From assembly GCF_002723955.1 (NCBI RefSeq), contig NZ_BEWN01000003.1:372001-436000 (forward strand): 64,000 nucleotides of DNA, in the 5' to 3' direction. The stretch is from Gluconobacter frateurii. Lineage in GTDB: Bacteria; Pseudomonadota; Alphaproteobacteria; Acetobacterales; Acetobacteraceae. This document shows, piece after piece, positions 28,270 through 38,600 of the stretch. A program made the position numbers and the translations under genes. The notes below the pieces were generated by a model. It did not search any database and was not told the origin of the DNA. It saw only the letters and a program-made list of their open reading frames with translations. Every line of letters begins with the position of its first letter. The stretch's first letter is position 1.

Positions 28270-30864
28270 TCAAAAATGAGCATCAATCCGACCAAAATAA
28301 TAACCACCGGTCATCGGTACCTGAGCCGAGTTCGCATCGTAAATCCGGGCACCGTAATTGTTGTTCAGCTCATGAACGCGTCTTGGGCGTATATTGAAAA
28401 TATTATTGGCACCTACGGTCAGATGCCAATGCGAGTTGACGCGATATCCGACTTCAAGGTCAGTCAACCAGCGGGGTGTATTTTTGAACTGTGCAAAGCA
28501 TTTGTTGGAGTACCGGAGAGCACTGGCCACGCCATTACTGATGCACTGAGCGCTACTGGGAGTCCAATCCTGATAGGCCAGCATTGTTGTCGTCTCGCCA
28601 TAGCGGGTCTGACGAAGATTGATGTCCCAGTTATCAACCGTCCAATAGGCATTCAAAATAAGCTTGCTGCGAGGATAGGATGTCGTGATGTAGCTTGCAC
28701 TGGCAGCCGTCAGCAGAGGCGTAGTAACGCCATTGACCGTCGTGGTACCCACGTGGCTCAGACGAGTGCGGTTCAGGTCCAGAGAAGCTGAAAGGGCCAG
28801 ATTGCCGTATCGGTAGAAATGCAGGAGATAATCGGCTTTTAGATCAAGACCTTGGGTCCGCGTACTCGCGCCGTTCGCAAAATAATACGTGCTGACTGCA
28901 TTTGGATCGAGACCAGACGGCAGAACAAAGCCTAGCTGTTGAACAGCATTGATGGCCGTCAGACCATTGGTAGAACCACCAGCAATGATACGGTCCCGGA
29001 CATTGATCTGATAAGCATCAACTTCAACATGGAAATCCTTTAGAGGCTGAAGAACGAAGCCTCCACTTGCGTTCGTGGACCGTTCGGGCTTGAGAGCGGC
29101 AGCCCCCAGGATACGAGCAGATTCAGAACTGACCGGAAGCAGACCTGATACACTGGTCGCCCCAACATTGATGGCGCTGAAATGCTGCTCGGCGAGTGTC
29201 GGCGCGCGGAAGCCATTGCTAATTGTCGCACGAACGGCAATACGCGGCGTAATGTCGTATCGTGTTGAAATCTTGCCGTTTTCGGTATTACCGACATCCG
29301 TATAGTGCTCGAAACGCCCTGCGAAATCCAGATCCCAGTTTTTCGTAGGATGGAAATCGCCGTCCAGATAGCCAGCCCAGATATCCCGGCTCCAGTTTCC
29401 GGCATTCTGAGGTTGTAGCCCGACATATCCTGCCATCCCGCCAGCCTCATAAGAAGGCGGTGTTCCTGCTTCAATCTTGTATGTCTCAAGACGATGTTCC
29501 GCACCAAACGCCACGGTCACAGGAACCGTCGAGGCTATTCGGAAATTTCTCTTCAGATCGAGATTGTTTGTCCACTGAGCCATTCGATAGGTCTCAGCAC
29601 GGGTCGTTGTCGGCGACCACCCGCACCCATCCGTAGAAAGATAGGGACTGGTACTCCCAGAGTTCGCCGAGCGTACAAGACAGCTGCTGCTCAACATTCC
29701 CGCATTGATACTGTTCTTGTCTCCGATATCGTCCTCATCCGCGCCATAAGTCGTGCTGAGATCCCACGAGAAGCCGAGGAAATCATTCCCTTTTAGCCCC
29801 AATGTAGCCGCATAATCGTTCTCCTCGATCGTTTCCAGAGGAGAAAAACCATAGGGATAAACTGAGGGAAGAGTGCTGGGAACGCGATAGTTCTGATAGG
29901 ATTCAGCATGACGGTGAGCATAGGTAATCAGACCGTAGCCTTCTATGCCGTCCGTAATTTTTTTTCCGAAATCGATGCTTAGGTTCTGTCGGGTTTCTTC
30001 AGGTGTACTGGTCACCTTGTTGGAATCCTTGGGAACCGCGACCGAGCCAGTATACATTGTAGTTCCGGCACCAGCCGGCCTGTAATTCAGAAGACGGTGA
30101 TCCTCGGTGTACGGAACCATATGATCCGTATGATAAAGCTGTCCGCTAATATGCAGATATCCGTCATGGCCCAATGACAGGCCTCCATCCACATTCGCCT
30201 GATATTGCCACCCGTCGCCATTATAAGCATTGGCACCTGTCTGGAAGCTGGTGTTCAAGCCATGATTTGTCTTCTTGGTGATGATGTTTACCACACCCGC
30301 AATGGCATCCGATCCGTAGAGAGCTGCCGCGCCATCCTCCAGAACCTCGATATGGTCGATGGCAGCTGCTGGAATCATGTTCAGATCGACCGGCGTGGCA
30401 CCGAAAGCGGGACCGGCATCTGCATAGATATTCGCGGTCGTATGGCGGCGCTTGCCATCTACCAGAACAAGCACCTGATTAGGGTTCAGCCCTCGCATCC
30501 GGAAGGCTGACGTCAAGGCACCCGCGTCATTGCCCATGTTGCTCACGTTGATGGAAGAATAGGTGCGCGTAATGGCTTGTGCGAGATTCATTTCCCCGGA
30601 CCGACGAAGAACTTCCGCTGAAATAACGGAGATTGGTGTCGTACTTTGCCGCGCCTTGCGGTTCGAGGCATGGGTTCCTGTAACAATAAGCGTCTCGTTA
30701 TTACCCATTTCTGAAGAACGGGACGCTTTATCATGCGCCAAATGCTGCTTTGCAGGAGTATCCTCGGCTTTGAGGCGACCCGTAGCTTCTTCTGAATAAG
30801 CATTCCCAGCTAAAATCGAGGAGAAAAGGCATGAAGTTACGAGGAGAGCTTTTCTGATTTTCAT
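28270..30864 (-). CDS. TonB-dependent outer-membrane receptor
   Basis: An 864-residue ligand-gated outer-membrane transporter energised by TonB. A signal peptide (KIRKALLVTSCLFSSILAGNA) is followed by a likely TonB box near NETLIVTG, a plug domain (VISAEVLRRSGEMNLAQAI, LVLVDGKRRH, IEVLEDGAAALYGSDAIAGV) and a 22-strand barrel ending in the terminal aromatic YYFGRIDAHF. The plug motif IEVLEDGAAALYGSDA is typical of receptors for organic ligands rather than classic catecholate siderophore receptors, but the ligand is not predictable. It is divergent from the exported aminotransferase (gap about 190 bp), which suggests they share a substrate. Confidence 0.93.
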   Translation of the reverse strand: MKIRKALLVTSCLFSSILAGNAYSEEATGRLKAEDTPAKQHLAHDKASRSSEMGNNETLIVTGTHASNRKARQSTTPISVISAEVLRRSGEMNLAQAITRTYSSINVSNMGNDAGALTSAFRMRGLNPNQVLVLVDGKRRHTTANIYADAGPAFGATPVDLNMIPAAAIDHIEVLEDGAAALYGSDAIAGVVNIITKKTNHGLNTSFQTGANAYNGDGWQYQANVDGGLSLGHDGYLHISGQLYHTDHMVPYTEDHRLLNYRPAGAGTTMYTGSVAVPKDSNKVTSTPEETRQNLSIDFGKKITDGIEGYGLITYAHRHAESYQNYRVPSTLPSVYPYGFSPLETIEENDYAATLGLKGNDFLGFSWDLSTTYGADEDDIGDKNSINAGMLSSSCLVRSANSGSTSPYLSTDGCGWSPTTTRAETYRMAQWTNNLDLKRNFRIASTVPVTVAFGAEHRLETYKIEAGTPPSYEAGGMAGYVGLQPQNAGNWSRDIWAGYLDGDFHPTKNWDLDFAGRFEHYTDVGNTENGKISTRYDITPRIAVRATISNGFRAPTLAEQHFSAINVGATSVSGLLPVSSESARILGAAALKPERSTNASGGFVLQPLKDFHVEVDAYQINVRDRIIAGGSTNGLTAINAVQQLGFVLPSGLDPNAVSTYYFANGASTRTQGLDLKADYLLHFYRYGNLALSASLDLNRTRLSHVGTTTVNGVTTPLLTAASASYITTSYPRSKLILNAYWTVDNWDINLRQTRYGETTTMLAYQDWTPSSAQCISNGVASALRYSNKCFAQFKNTPRWLTDLEVGYRVNSHWHLTVGANNIFNIRPRRVHELNNNYGARIYDANSAQVPMTGGYYFGRIDAHF

Positions 30865-31058
30865 GGAGAGGTTTTCCAGGCAGGGAGCAGCAGATCAGTG
30901 AACGGAGCTCTCCTACAACCAATGCCACAACGGGAGGATGAAATAAATATGACATCGTTCATTATGTTATATAGTGTTTCTTGCGAAGTTATATATTTAT
31001 ATTTCTAGATTAAATCTGTCATTTGCATCCATTGTCAGAAATACCTGGAGTTCCTGCT

Positions 31059-32165
31059 TTGTCATCTTGCAACCGTCGCACGCTATTGCAGACTGCCAGT
31101 TTTGTCCTTCCTGCCCTCGCCACAATTGGTACTCGCGAAGTCGCACAGGCTCAGGTGCCAACACACGCCCGACTTAATGTTACAGAAAATCCCTTTGGCC
31201 CCTCTCCTGCGGCCAGACGCGCTATCGCACAAAGCATTTCTCAGGCTGCTTATTACGTCGAGGATGAACATGCTCTTCGAGACATCATTGGAAAGAGAGA
31301 AAACCTGTCTCGGGAGAAAGTCGCACTTTCCAACGGCTCGCTGGATGCGCTTTCCCTTCTCTGCACGGATATCGGCCTGAAAGGGCATATCATTGCCCCC
31401 CAGCCCGGCTATTCCACTCATCTGTCCTATGCAGCTCGCCGTGGCGTCAAAACCCGCTTTATTCCTTTGAAAAATCATCAGATTGATCTGGAAGCGATAA
31501 AGAAAGCCATAACGTCTGACACCGCTCTGATCTATTTGTGCAACCCGAATAATCCGACTGGTCAGATGGTCCCGCACGCTCAACTGTCGGCTTTCTGTCA
31601 GGACATCGCCAGCAAGGTGCCCGTCATTATCGATGAAGCTTACTTCGAATTGCTGCCCTCCCCGAGGCAGCAGACAATGTCATCTCTGGTCCAGTCTGAT
31701 CTGGACATCATTGTAACGCGCACGTTCTCCAAGGTTTACGGCATGGCTGGGCTGAGGATCGGATATGTTCTGGCTCAGCCGGCACGTGTTCGTCAGCTTT
31801 ATGGTTTGACAACAACCTCCCGGAATCAGCCCGGGTATGCCGCTGCAATGGCTTGCCTGGGCGACGAGCAGTACCTTTCCGGAGCCGTGGCATATCTCAA
31901 AAACTGTCGCAGCATGATTTATGAAATCTGCAACGAGAACAAACTGGCCTATCTCGAAAGTCAGGGGACGTTCGTTTACATTGATACGCAGCGATCAGCC
32001 TTGAAAATGAAAGAAGCTCTTGCTCAGCGCAGCGTGGATATCCGGATTTTCGAGGCTGAGGGTTATGAGACATGGATCCGCGTCGGTACAGCTACACCTG
32101 AAGAGCTCAGACTTTTCAAAAAAGCCCTACCTGAAGCGCTGAGGCTCATACCCAAAAAGGTCTGA
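31059..32165 (+). CDS. Exported HisC-like PLP-dependent aminotransferase
   Basis: A 368-residue class I/II (fold type I) aminotransferase related to histidinol-phosphate aminotransferase. Family motifs: ENPFGPSPAARRAI, NPNNPTGQM, DEAYFELL and the PLP-lysine motif TRTFSKVYGMAGLRIGY. The unusual part is the N-terminus: CNRRTLLQTASFVLPALATI then REVAQAQ, a twin-arginine-like leader with a plausible AxA cleavage region, suggesting folded export to the periplasm with PLP bound. The start is a TTG at 31059, chosen because GGAG lies 8 bases upstream; the frame also opens at a TTG at 31023. There is no his operon here. The neighbour across the promoter is a TonB receptor, so a role in processing an imported amino compound is plausible. 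The reaction is unknown. Confidence 0.85.
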   Translation: MSSCNRRTLLQTASFVLPALATIGTREVAQAQVPTHARLNVTENPFGPSPAARRAIAQSISQAAYYVEDEHALRDIIGKRENLSREKVALSNGSLDALSLLCTDIGLKGHIIAPQPGYSTHLSYAARRGVKTRFIPLKNHQIDLEAIKKAITSDTALIYLCNPNNPTGQMVPHAQLSAFCQDIASKVPVIIDEAYFELLPSPRQQTMSSLVQSDLDIIVTRTFSKVYGMAGLRIGYVLAQPARVRQLYGLTTTSRNQPGYAAAMACLGDEQYLSGAVAYLKNCRSMIYEICNENKLAYLESQGTFVYIDTQRSALKMKEALAQRSVDIRIFEAEGYETWIRVGTATPEELRLFKKALPEALRLIPKKV

Positions 32166-32219
32166 ACCTCCGTAAGCACTTTGCTCTTCTGTCTATCGCT
32201 TTTCAATCGACAGGCAGTG

Positions 32220-33116
32220 TCAGGACTTCCAGGCGACAGCTACTTCTCCAAGCGCTTTGAGAACGGCTTCGTCTGCCGGACGTACATCTTCAGAAAAGGC
32301 TGGATTTTCAAAATATCCAGTCACAATGAGGGGGCTGCCGTGGTCAGGGGGAATAAGCACAGCCAAATCATTAGTTTTGTTTCCAACACCCGGCCGCATA
32401 CCGGTGCCGGTCTTGTCAAAACCACCCCAACTGCTCGGGATTCCACCCCTGATACGGTTCAGCCCGCTTTTCGTTGACGCCATCCAGCCCTGAAGGCGTT
32501 CACGATTTGCCGTGCCAAGTACATTACCAAGAACGATTTTCCTGACGGTCTCGGCCATAATCCTTGGTGTTGTGCTGTTCTTGTCCGTTCCCGGCGGAAT
32601 CACGTTGATGGAGGGTTCGTAGCCGTCCAGTCGGCTCGTGCTGTCCCCAATCTCGCGCCAGAACCGCGTGACGGCTTCAGGGCCACCAAAACGACGTAAA
32701 AGCACATTTGCTGCTGCATTGTCGCTTGTTATTTGTACAGCCTGAGCAAGTGTCAGGAACGACAACCGGCCCTTGGCCAGATTTTCTTCAACGACAGGTG
32801 AGTATGCAACGATATCCGCGCGGCTAACGGCCAGAGTCTCCGACAAGTCGAGCCGGCCCGCATCATTTTCGCGGAGCACCATGGCGGCGAGAGAGAGTTT
32901 GAAGGTCGAGCAATGGCAAAAGCGTTCGTCCATGCGCCAGCCAAAGCTTCGTCCACTGCCAGTGTCCAGCACAAATGCTCCCAGCCTTCCTCCGGCAGAC
33001 TGCTCTATGGCACGCAAGCGCGCTACAGGGTCAACAGAGGATGCTTTTGCACTGGGCGCCGCAGGAAGCAGAAGACCCGCCCCTAAAGTAATAGCAAAGT
33101 CACGACGTTTTATCAT
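32220..33116 (-). CDS. Class A beta-lactamase with Tat-type signal
   Basis: A 298-residue periplasmic serine beta-lactamase that hydrolyses beta-lactam antibiotics. The leader KRRDFAITLGAGLLLPAAPSAKA has the twin-arginine pattern. All class A motifs are present: STFK with Ser70 (protein numbering), SDN at 131-133, the omega-loop Glu in YEPSIN (Glu167) and KTG at 235-237. It is therefore expected to be active; its spectrum cannot be read from sequence. No AmpR/LysR regulator sits beside it, and it converges with the aminotransferase gene (54-bp gap). No mobile element surrounds it, so it looks chromosomal rather than acquired. Confidence 0.93.
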   Translation of the reverse strand: MIKRRDFAITLGAGLLLPAAPSAKASSVDPVARLRAIEQSAGGRLGAFVLDTGSGRSFGWRMDERFCHCSTFKLSLAAMVLRENDAGRLDLSETLAVSRADIVAYSPVVEENLAKGRLSFLTLAQAVQITSDNAAANVLLRRFGGPEAVTRFWREIGDSTSRLDGYEPSINVIPPGTDKNSTTPRIMAETVRKIVLGNVLGTANRERLQGWMASTKSGLNRIRGGIPSSWGGFDKTGTGMRPGVGNKTNDLAVLIPPDHGSPLIVTGYFENPAFSEDVRPADEAVLKALGEVAVAWKS

Positions 33117-33348
33117 GAAATATCAATATCTTTCGTTTTCGAACTTAACCATCGTAGCACTTACGGATCAAAGATGTTACTGCCCAGAATAGCCGTACAC
33201 ACAAAGAAACTACACTTCATTCAAAACTGGGTAATGTTCCATACCCAATATGATCTCATCTAAAATACAAATCCGGCATTCTGGTGGCAGATGACGAACC
33301 GTTCGACATATATCCAGGCTGAGCAAAGCCTTTTTCTCCTCCCTACAG

Positions 33349-33510
33349 ATGGTTTTGCCTGACTCTGCTTTAGTCGGATCACAAAGCGTTAACCTCCCCA
33401 CTACCCTCACCAGCTCACCGCCCATCCTTCATCCCGGTACCCCTGTCGTTCTCGTTGGCACGCTCGACAGCAACGGCAAACCAAACATCATGCCCATTTC
33501 ATGCGCCTGA
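33349..33510 (+). pseudogene. Remnant of a flavin-reductase-like gene
   Basis: A short open frame (53 codons) ends HPGTPVVLVGTLDSNGKPN then IMPISCA-stop. The GTPVVLVGTLDxxGxPNIMPIS pattern is the N-terminal beta-strand region of the flavin reductase/FMN-binding split-barrel family, normally about 200 residues. The rest of the domain does not follow in any frame that could be recognised. Probably a decayed gene. Confidence 0.5.
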
Positions 33511-33572
33511 TCATTAGGATCAGAATATTGTTATAGGGTTGGGCACAGCCGGACAGATTCTGCAGAATATTC

Positions 33573-33830
33573 GTGCTGACATTCACCGAGACAAACCGGA
33601 GAATACTTCATCCTGTCGAGCTGAAAGTTACTGGCATTTCCACGTCGACCATGTCGGACCATGCCCGCAAGTTGATAGAAGGTATGCTGATCCTTGGGTA
33701 TAGTCAGGGAAAACACCGCTATTATAGGCCACCAGACCCTCAAATCGCGAACCTTCCGATTACCAAAGGGATTTTCAGCCCCTCACGGCTGTTTGAGAAC
33801 CCCCCTTGGCCTAGGAGGTGCCTCTCCTAG
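33573..33830 (+). pseudogene. Remnant of an ArsR-family regulator
   Basis: The open frame contains TGISTSTMSDHARKLIEGML followed by GKHRYYRPPDPQIANL. This resembles the recognition helix and wing of ArsR-type winged-helix repressors (xxSTxSxHLxxLxxAGLL ... QGRHRYYRLADPxVA). The N-terminal helices and the C-terminal part are missing or frameshifted; the frame ends at 33830 without family similarity. Read as a decayed regulator next to the flavin-reductase remnant. Confidence 0.45.
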
Positions 33831-34241
33831 GGTACTCATTTACGTGATAGGCATCTGGCAGGAGAAGCAAATACTCAAAGGTACGACAGCTTTCTGAAGC
33901 GAAATTTTCTGGCACATACATCACGAGAATTACAGCTGACGACAAGTGGCCAGAATTTTATCGCCTCCCGCACATGGACCTGACGGATCTGTTGTAGAAA
34001 CGTCCTCCATATCGCAGGGACTGCATTATGGACGGGAGTGAAAAACCGAATCATCTCGAAAGGCAGCTCAAAGGGAGCAGGACATCTATCGTGTCAGAAG
34101 TCGTGTCCTCCACTTTCACGTTAAAAGGAAAGACTGCCTCTTAGACAATTCTCTTCTCCGAGCAGGAGAGATAAGAAACCGGGGCTTATATGTACTTGGA
34201 GACCTTAAAGGCTCGACACCCAGATTGCCTCTTGAGAGAAC
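33831..34241. other. Gene-free stretch, decayed sequence
   Basis: About 410 bp between the ArsR-like remnant and the AraC gene. Only short frames with interruptions and no recognisable domain were found. Together with 33117-33572 it forms a 1.1-kb zone of gene decay. Confidence 0.5.
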
Positions 34242-35195
34242 TTACGCTGAGAACTCCCTCTCCCCTGCATATCTGAGCCGTTGTGCATCCCGAGCGGGCG
34301 GGACGCCAAACATGCGCCGATACTCGCGGCTGAACTGAGACGGGCTGTCATAGCCAACCGCAAATCCTGCCTCCGCCGCATCGACAGTGGCGTTTAACAG
34401 GCGTCGGCGCGCTTCCTGCAAGCGAAGGCGAGTACGATACTGTAGCGGGCTCATCATGGTTGCAGCTCGAAAATGCCGATGAAAGGATGAAGGACTCATC
34501 CCTGCAATCTTTGCGACGGACGCAATATCAAAAGCTTCTGCGTAGTGCGTCCGTATCCACCCTATCGCTCGGTTGAGCTGGGAGAGATTAGTCCCTGCAG
34601 TCGCAATCTGCCGCAGAACATAACCCTGCGGTCCTTGCAGAAGGCGATAGAGCAGTTCGCGTATGATGCCAGGCAGAAGAATTGGAACATCCTCAGGAGT
34701 TTCCAGCAACCCCACAAGGCGTGTTACTGGCCCGAGGATCTCATGTGTCAGTGCACTGACCGTCATACATGACGGACATGCCGTTCCATTTGAAGGAAAG
34801 GCATCTTTCATTTCAAGCAGCAGATCGGCGATCTGTGCCGGGTCCAGAGCGAGACAAAGCGCAAGATATGGTTTTTCGTGCGTGGCTTGAGTAACCTGAC
34901 CGGTAACGGGCAGATCAACAGCCGTTACAAGATACTTGCTAGCGTCATAATCGAAGACCTTGTCGCAGAGCATCACCTGCTTGGAGCCCTGTACGATGAC
35001 ACAGAAGCGCGGTTCATAGACAACATCCATCGGTGTCGTAGGCGCATCGGCACGAAACAGCAGCAAGCCAGGTACAACCGATCTTGTTGTCGGTTCTATG
35101 CAATGACGGTCAATCGTGTCGCGGAGCCGTGACAGAATATCCTGCATGAAGAAAGGTTTCCGGTTTTTTCGGTCAGTCGGTTGTTTATTGCACAT
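34242..35195 (-). CDS. AraC-family transcriptional regulator
   Basis: A 317-residue regulator with an AraC_N-type cupin sensor domain (about 35-190: LLFRADAPTTPMDVVYEPRFCVIVQGSKQ in the family pattern, then DYDASKYLVTAVDLPVTGQV) and a C-terminal double helix-turn-helix (about 210-310: IASVAKIAGMSPSSFHRHFR and AGFAVGYDSPSQFSREYRRM). The longest frame starts at the ATG at 35195; an ATG at 35147 gives the more common family start and cannot be excluded. It is divergent from the second RND efflux operon, whose likely activator it is. Two imperfect 24-bp direct repeats lie in the space between them. Confidence 0.93.
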   Translation of the reverse strand: MCNKQPTDRKNRKPFFMQDILSRLRDTIDRHCIEPTTRSVVPGLLLFRADAPTTPMDVVYEPRFCVIVQGSKQVMLCDKVFDYDASKYLVTAVDLPVTGQVTQATHEKPYLALCLALDPAQIADLLLEMKDAFPSNGTACPSCMTVSALTHEILGPVTRLVGLLETPEDVPILLPGIIRELLYRLLQGPQGYVLRQIATAGTNLSQLNRAIGWIRTHYAEAFDIASVAKIAGMSPSSFHRHFRAATMMSPLQYRTRLRLQEARRRLLNATVDAAEAGFAVGYDSPSQFSREYRRMFGVPPARDAQRLRYAGEREFSA

Positions 35196-35244
35196 TTAGG
35201 ATCATGCCTGATCCACCCAAGCATACACCAGAAGACTTTGGTCG

Positions 35245-35268
35245 GATCGTGCAAGTATCTGATCGGAT
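35245..35268 (+). promoter_or_regulatory. Putative AraC-protein operator, copy 1
   Basis: A 24-bp element containing GTGCAAGTATCTGATCGGAT. It matches copy 2 (35383-35406) at 20 of 24 positions in direct orientation, 138 bp apart. It is followed by an inverted GCACAATC half at 35272-35279. The place, size and TGCA...GAT layout fit AraC-type half sites. Inferred. Confidence 0.5.
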
Positions 35269-35382
35269 CGGGCACAATCGTGAAGATCGCCGAGCTAAAT
35301 TTGGTCACCTTGCGACCCGTATCGCACAGTTTCCCGAAGGTCTTACCCATTTGATTTTCCCACGCAGGATTTCGTGAGGCAG

Positions 35383-35406
35383 GATTGTGCAATCATCTGA
35401 TTGGAT
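35383..35406 (+). promoter_or_regulatory. Putative AraC-protein operator, copy 2
   Basis: Second copy of the 24-bp element, containing GTGCAATCATCTGATTGGAT; 20 of 24 bases agree with copy 1. It lies 99 bp before the earliest plausible start of the efflux gene (35505) and 216 bp before the preferred one (35622). The remaining bases of the 35196-35621 gap hold no gene. Confidence 0.5.
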
Positions 35407-35621
35407 TACTCTACCGGATAACACGCCCGAAGTTGCATGATCCGCCCAAGCCTTCCGCAGCAGTCCCCTCCCCTGAGAGCATTCTTTCCAGAGGAAAACG
35501 GACAATGCGGCGCGGCATCATGTCATGGCGAAAAGCTTGCCGATTTGTCCGCGCATTCGAGGGTGCCGGACAAGCGGGGTGCGGCTTCCGTGCTCCAAAG
35601 CCATCTGAACAGAGATATTCA

Positions 35622-38600
35622 ATGGGGATCGTCGCCTTTGCGTTACGACGGCCTTACACATTCCTTGTCGCAGGCGTGCTCATCCTGCTTCTGGGCATTA
35701 CGGCCGTCTTCAGAACACCAACGGATGTGTTTCCAAACATCGATATCCCGGTCGTTACCGTCGTCTGGTACTATGACGGGCTCGATGCTGCTGAGACCGA
35801 GAAGCGGATCAGCACTTATACGGAATTTTCCGAAAGCTTCTTCGTCAACAATCTGCGCACGATTGAAAGCCAGACGACGCCAGGTCTGGTCCTGCAAAAG
35901 CTGTATTTTCAGCCGGGCGTAAACGTGGACCTTGCCGTAGCCCAGACCGTTTCGGCTACGAATTCGATCCGCGCTTTGTTGCCTCCCGGTATCCAGCCCC
36001 CAATCATCATGCAGTACAGCGCATCCAGTGTTCCGGTTCTGCAACTTTCCTTGTCTTCTGAGAAACTGACGGAAAGCGAACTGTACGATTACGGCATTTA
36101 CCGTATCCGCCAGCAGCTCGCCCCCATCCCCGGCACGATGCTGCCCCCACCCTATGGCGGAAAGATCCGTCAGGTGATGGTGGACATTGATGAGACCAAG
36201 CTGGCGGGTGTCGGCCTCACGCCGCTGGATGTTTCGAATGCCATCAATGTGCAAAACCTGACACTACCCGGCGGAACAGTGAAATTCGGCGCCACCCAGT
36301 ACGACGTGCGCATGAACGGTATGCCAGACGTCGCAGCACGCCTGAACGATGTTCCCCTCAAGCGTGACCCGAAAACGGGCGCCATTGTGCGTATTGCCGA
36401 TGTCGCGCAGGTGCGTGATGGAACGGCAGTGCAACAGAATGTCGTGCGCCGAGAAGGGCGTCGCTCCGTGCTGCTCTCAATCATGAAAGCCGGCAATGCC
36501 TCGACGCTAAATGTTGTAAACGCCATCCGTAATCAGGTTCTGCCGGTCACTCGGGCAGCAGCCCCGGCAGGCATGAAGATTGAGGAACTGTTTGATCAGT
36601 CTCTGTTCGTCAAGGCGGCTATTACCGGAGTGGCGTCTGAAGCCGTCATCGCCGGGCTGCTGACAGCGGCAATGATCCTTGCGTTTCTTGCAAGCTGGCG
36701 CTCGACCATTATCGTTGCCGTGTCCATCCCGCTGGCCATCCTGTCCTCCATCGCCGTGCTGTCCTGGACAGGTCAGACGTTGAATCTCATGACCTTGGGC
36801 GGTCTCGCGCTTGCTGTTGGCATTCTGGTGGATGATGCGACTGTTACCATCGAAAACATCCACCGTATCCGACATGAAGGAACAGAACTGCGGCAAGCCG
36901 TTCTCAAGGGTGCTTCGGAAATTGCATTGCCGACGCTGGTTTCGACGCTAGCCATCTCCAGTGTGTTTGTATCGGTGGAGTTCCTTGTCGGCCCTTCCCG
37001 CTTCCTTTTCACACCGATGGCGTTGGCCGTTGTGTACGCCATGCTGGCTTCCTATGCGATCAGCCGGACGCTAGTGCCAATCTTTGCGGCTATCCTCCTC
37101 AGGTCTGAAGAACGACAGGCTATGCGACGTCGGGATGCCGGCTTGCCGCCTGATGTCATTACCCGGTTCGGGATTGCTTTTGATCGGCGCTTTGACCGGT
37201 TGCGGGAGAGCTATATCCGTCATCTGCACGGGCTCATTGCCAGCGGCTGGAAAGTTCCCGTTCTGGCGAGCGTGACATTACTCATCGCCGGGGGGCTTGC
37301 AACCCAGGTCGGGCAAGACTTCTTCCCCACGATCGATGCGGGAGAATTCAAGTTGCACGTCCGAGCCCCGGAAGGGACGCGTATCGAGAGCACTGAGCAA
37401 TTGTTCGATCGGGTTGAAGACGTCATCCGTGAGGTCGTACCCGAGCATGAACGCTCGTTGGTTCTCGATAACATGGGTGTGCCATTCCGGTACTCCATGC
37501 CTTTCGACGACGGCACGACCGTTGGACCGAATGACGGTCAGATCATGGTTGAGCTGAAAGAAGGACATCGCCCAACTGCCGATTATATCCGCAAGCTCCG
37601 GACCGAACTGGCTCGTCGCTTTCCTGACTGCGTGTTTTATTTCCAGCCAGCCGATATCGTGACGCAGATCCTGAATTTCGGCCTCCCTGCACAGGTGGAT
37701 ATCCGCATTTCAGGTTATGACGCGGCAAATAACCGCAAGGTCATGCAAGAGGTCCGTCAGGAAGTCTCCCGCATTCCCGGCTTGGTGGACGTTCATCTGC
37801 ACCAGCAGATTTCGGCTCCAGAACTGGCGGTCGCGATTGATCGTGAGCGCGCTCTGGACCTCGGTCTGACGCTCAATGACGTCGCCCGCAACGTGATGGT
37901 GTCTCTGGCGTCCTCCAATACTGTCACGCCAAACTTCTGGGTCGATCCGGCAACAGGCATCCAGTACCCGCTCGCGGTCCAGACGCCGCAGTATCGGGTC
38001 AACAACCTTGGAGATCTGCGTAACACGGTCATCGCTTCTGCAATGGGGCCACAGCACGCATCAGCCCTGCTCAACAACGTCGCAACGATCAAGCGCGGCA
38101 CGGCACAGAACGTCATTTCGCATAGCAACATCCAGCCGACACTCGATGTGGATGCGAGCGCTGAAGGGCGTGATCTGGGGAGTATTGCCCGGGACATCGA
38201 TCGGGTCATTGCGCGCCATCGTGGAGAGCTGTCACCAGGCAATGTGATCTCCGTTCAAGGGCAGATCGAGAGCATGCATTCTGCCTTTACCCGCCTGGGT
38301 ATTGGTCTGATGGTCGCAGCCATTGCGGTCTATCTTCTGATGGTCGTGAACTTCCAGTCCTTCATGGACCCATTCGTGGTCGTCCTTGGCCTTCCAGGGG
38401 CCATGTGCGGGATTGTATTCATGCTGTTCGTCACGGGAACGACATTTTCCGTTCCGTCCCTGATGGGCGCGATCATGAGTGTCGGTGTGGCCAGCGCCAA
38501 TTCGATCCTCCTTGTGACCTTTGCCAAGGAAAGACGTGCTGAAGGATTGAGCGCCGTCGAAGCCGCCGTCGCTGCCGGACAGGCACGCCTGCGCCCCATT

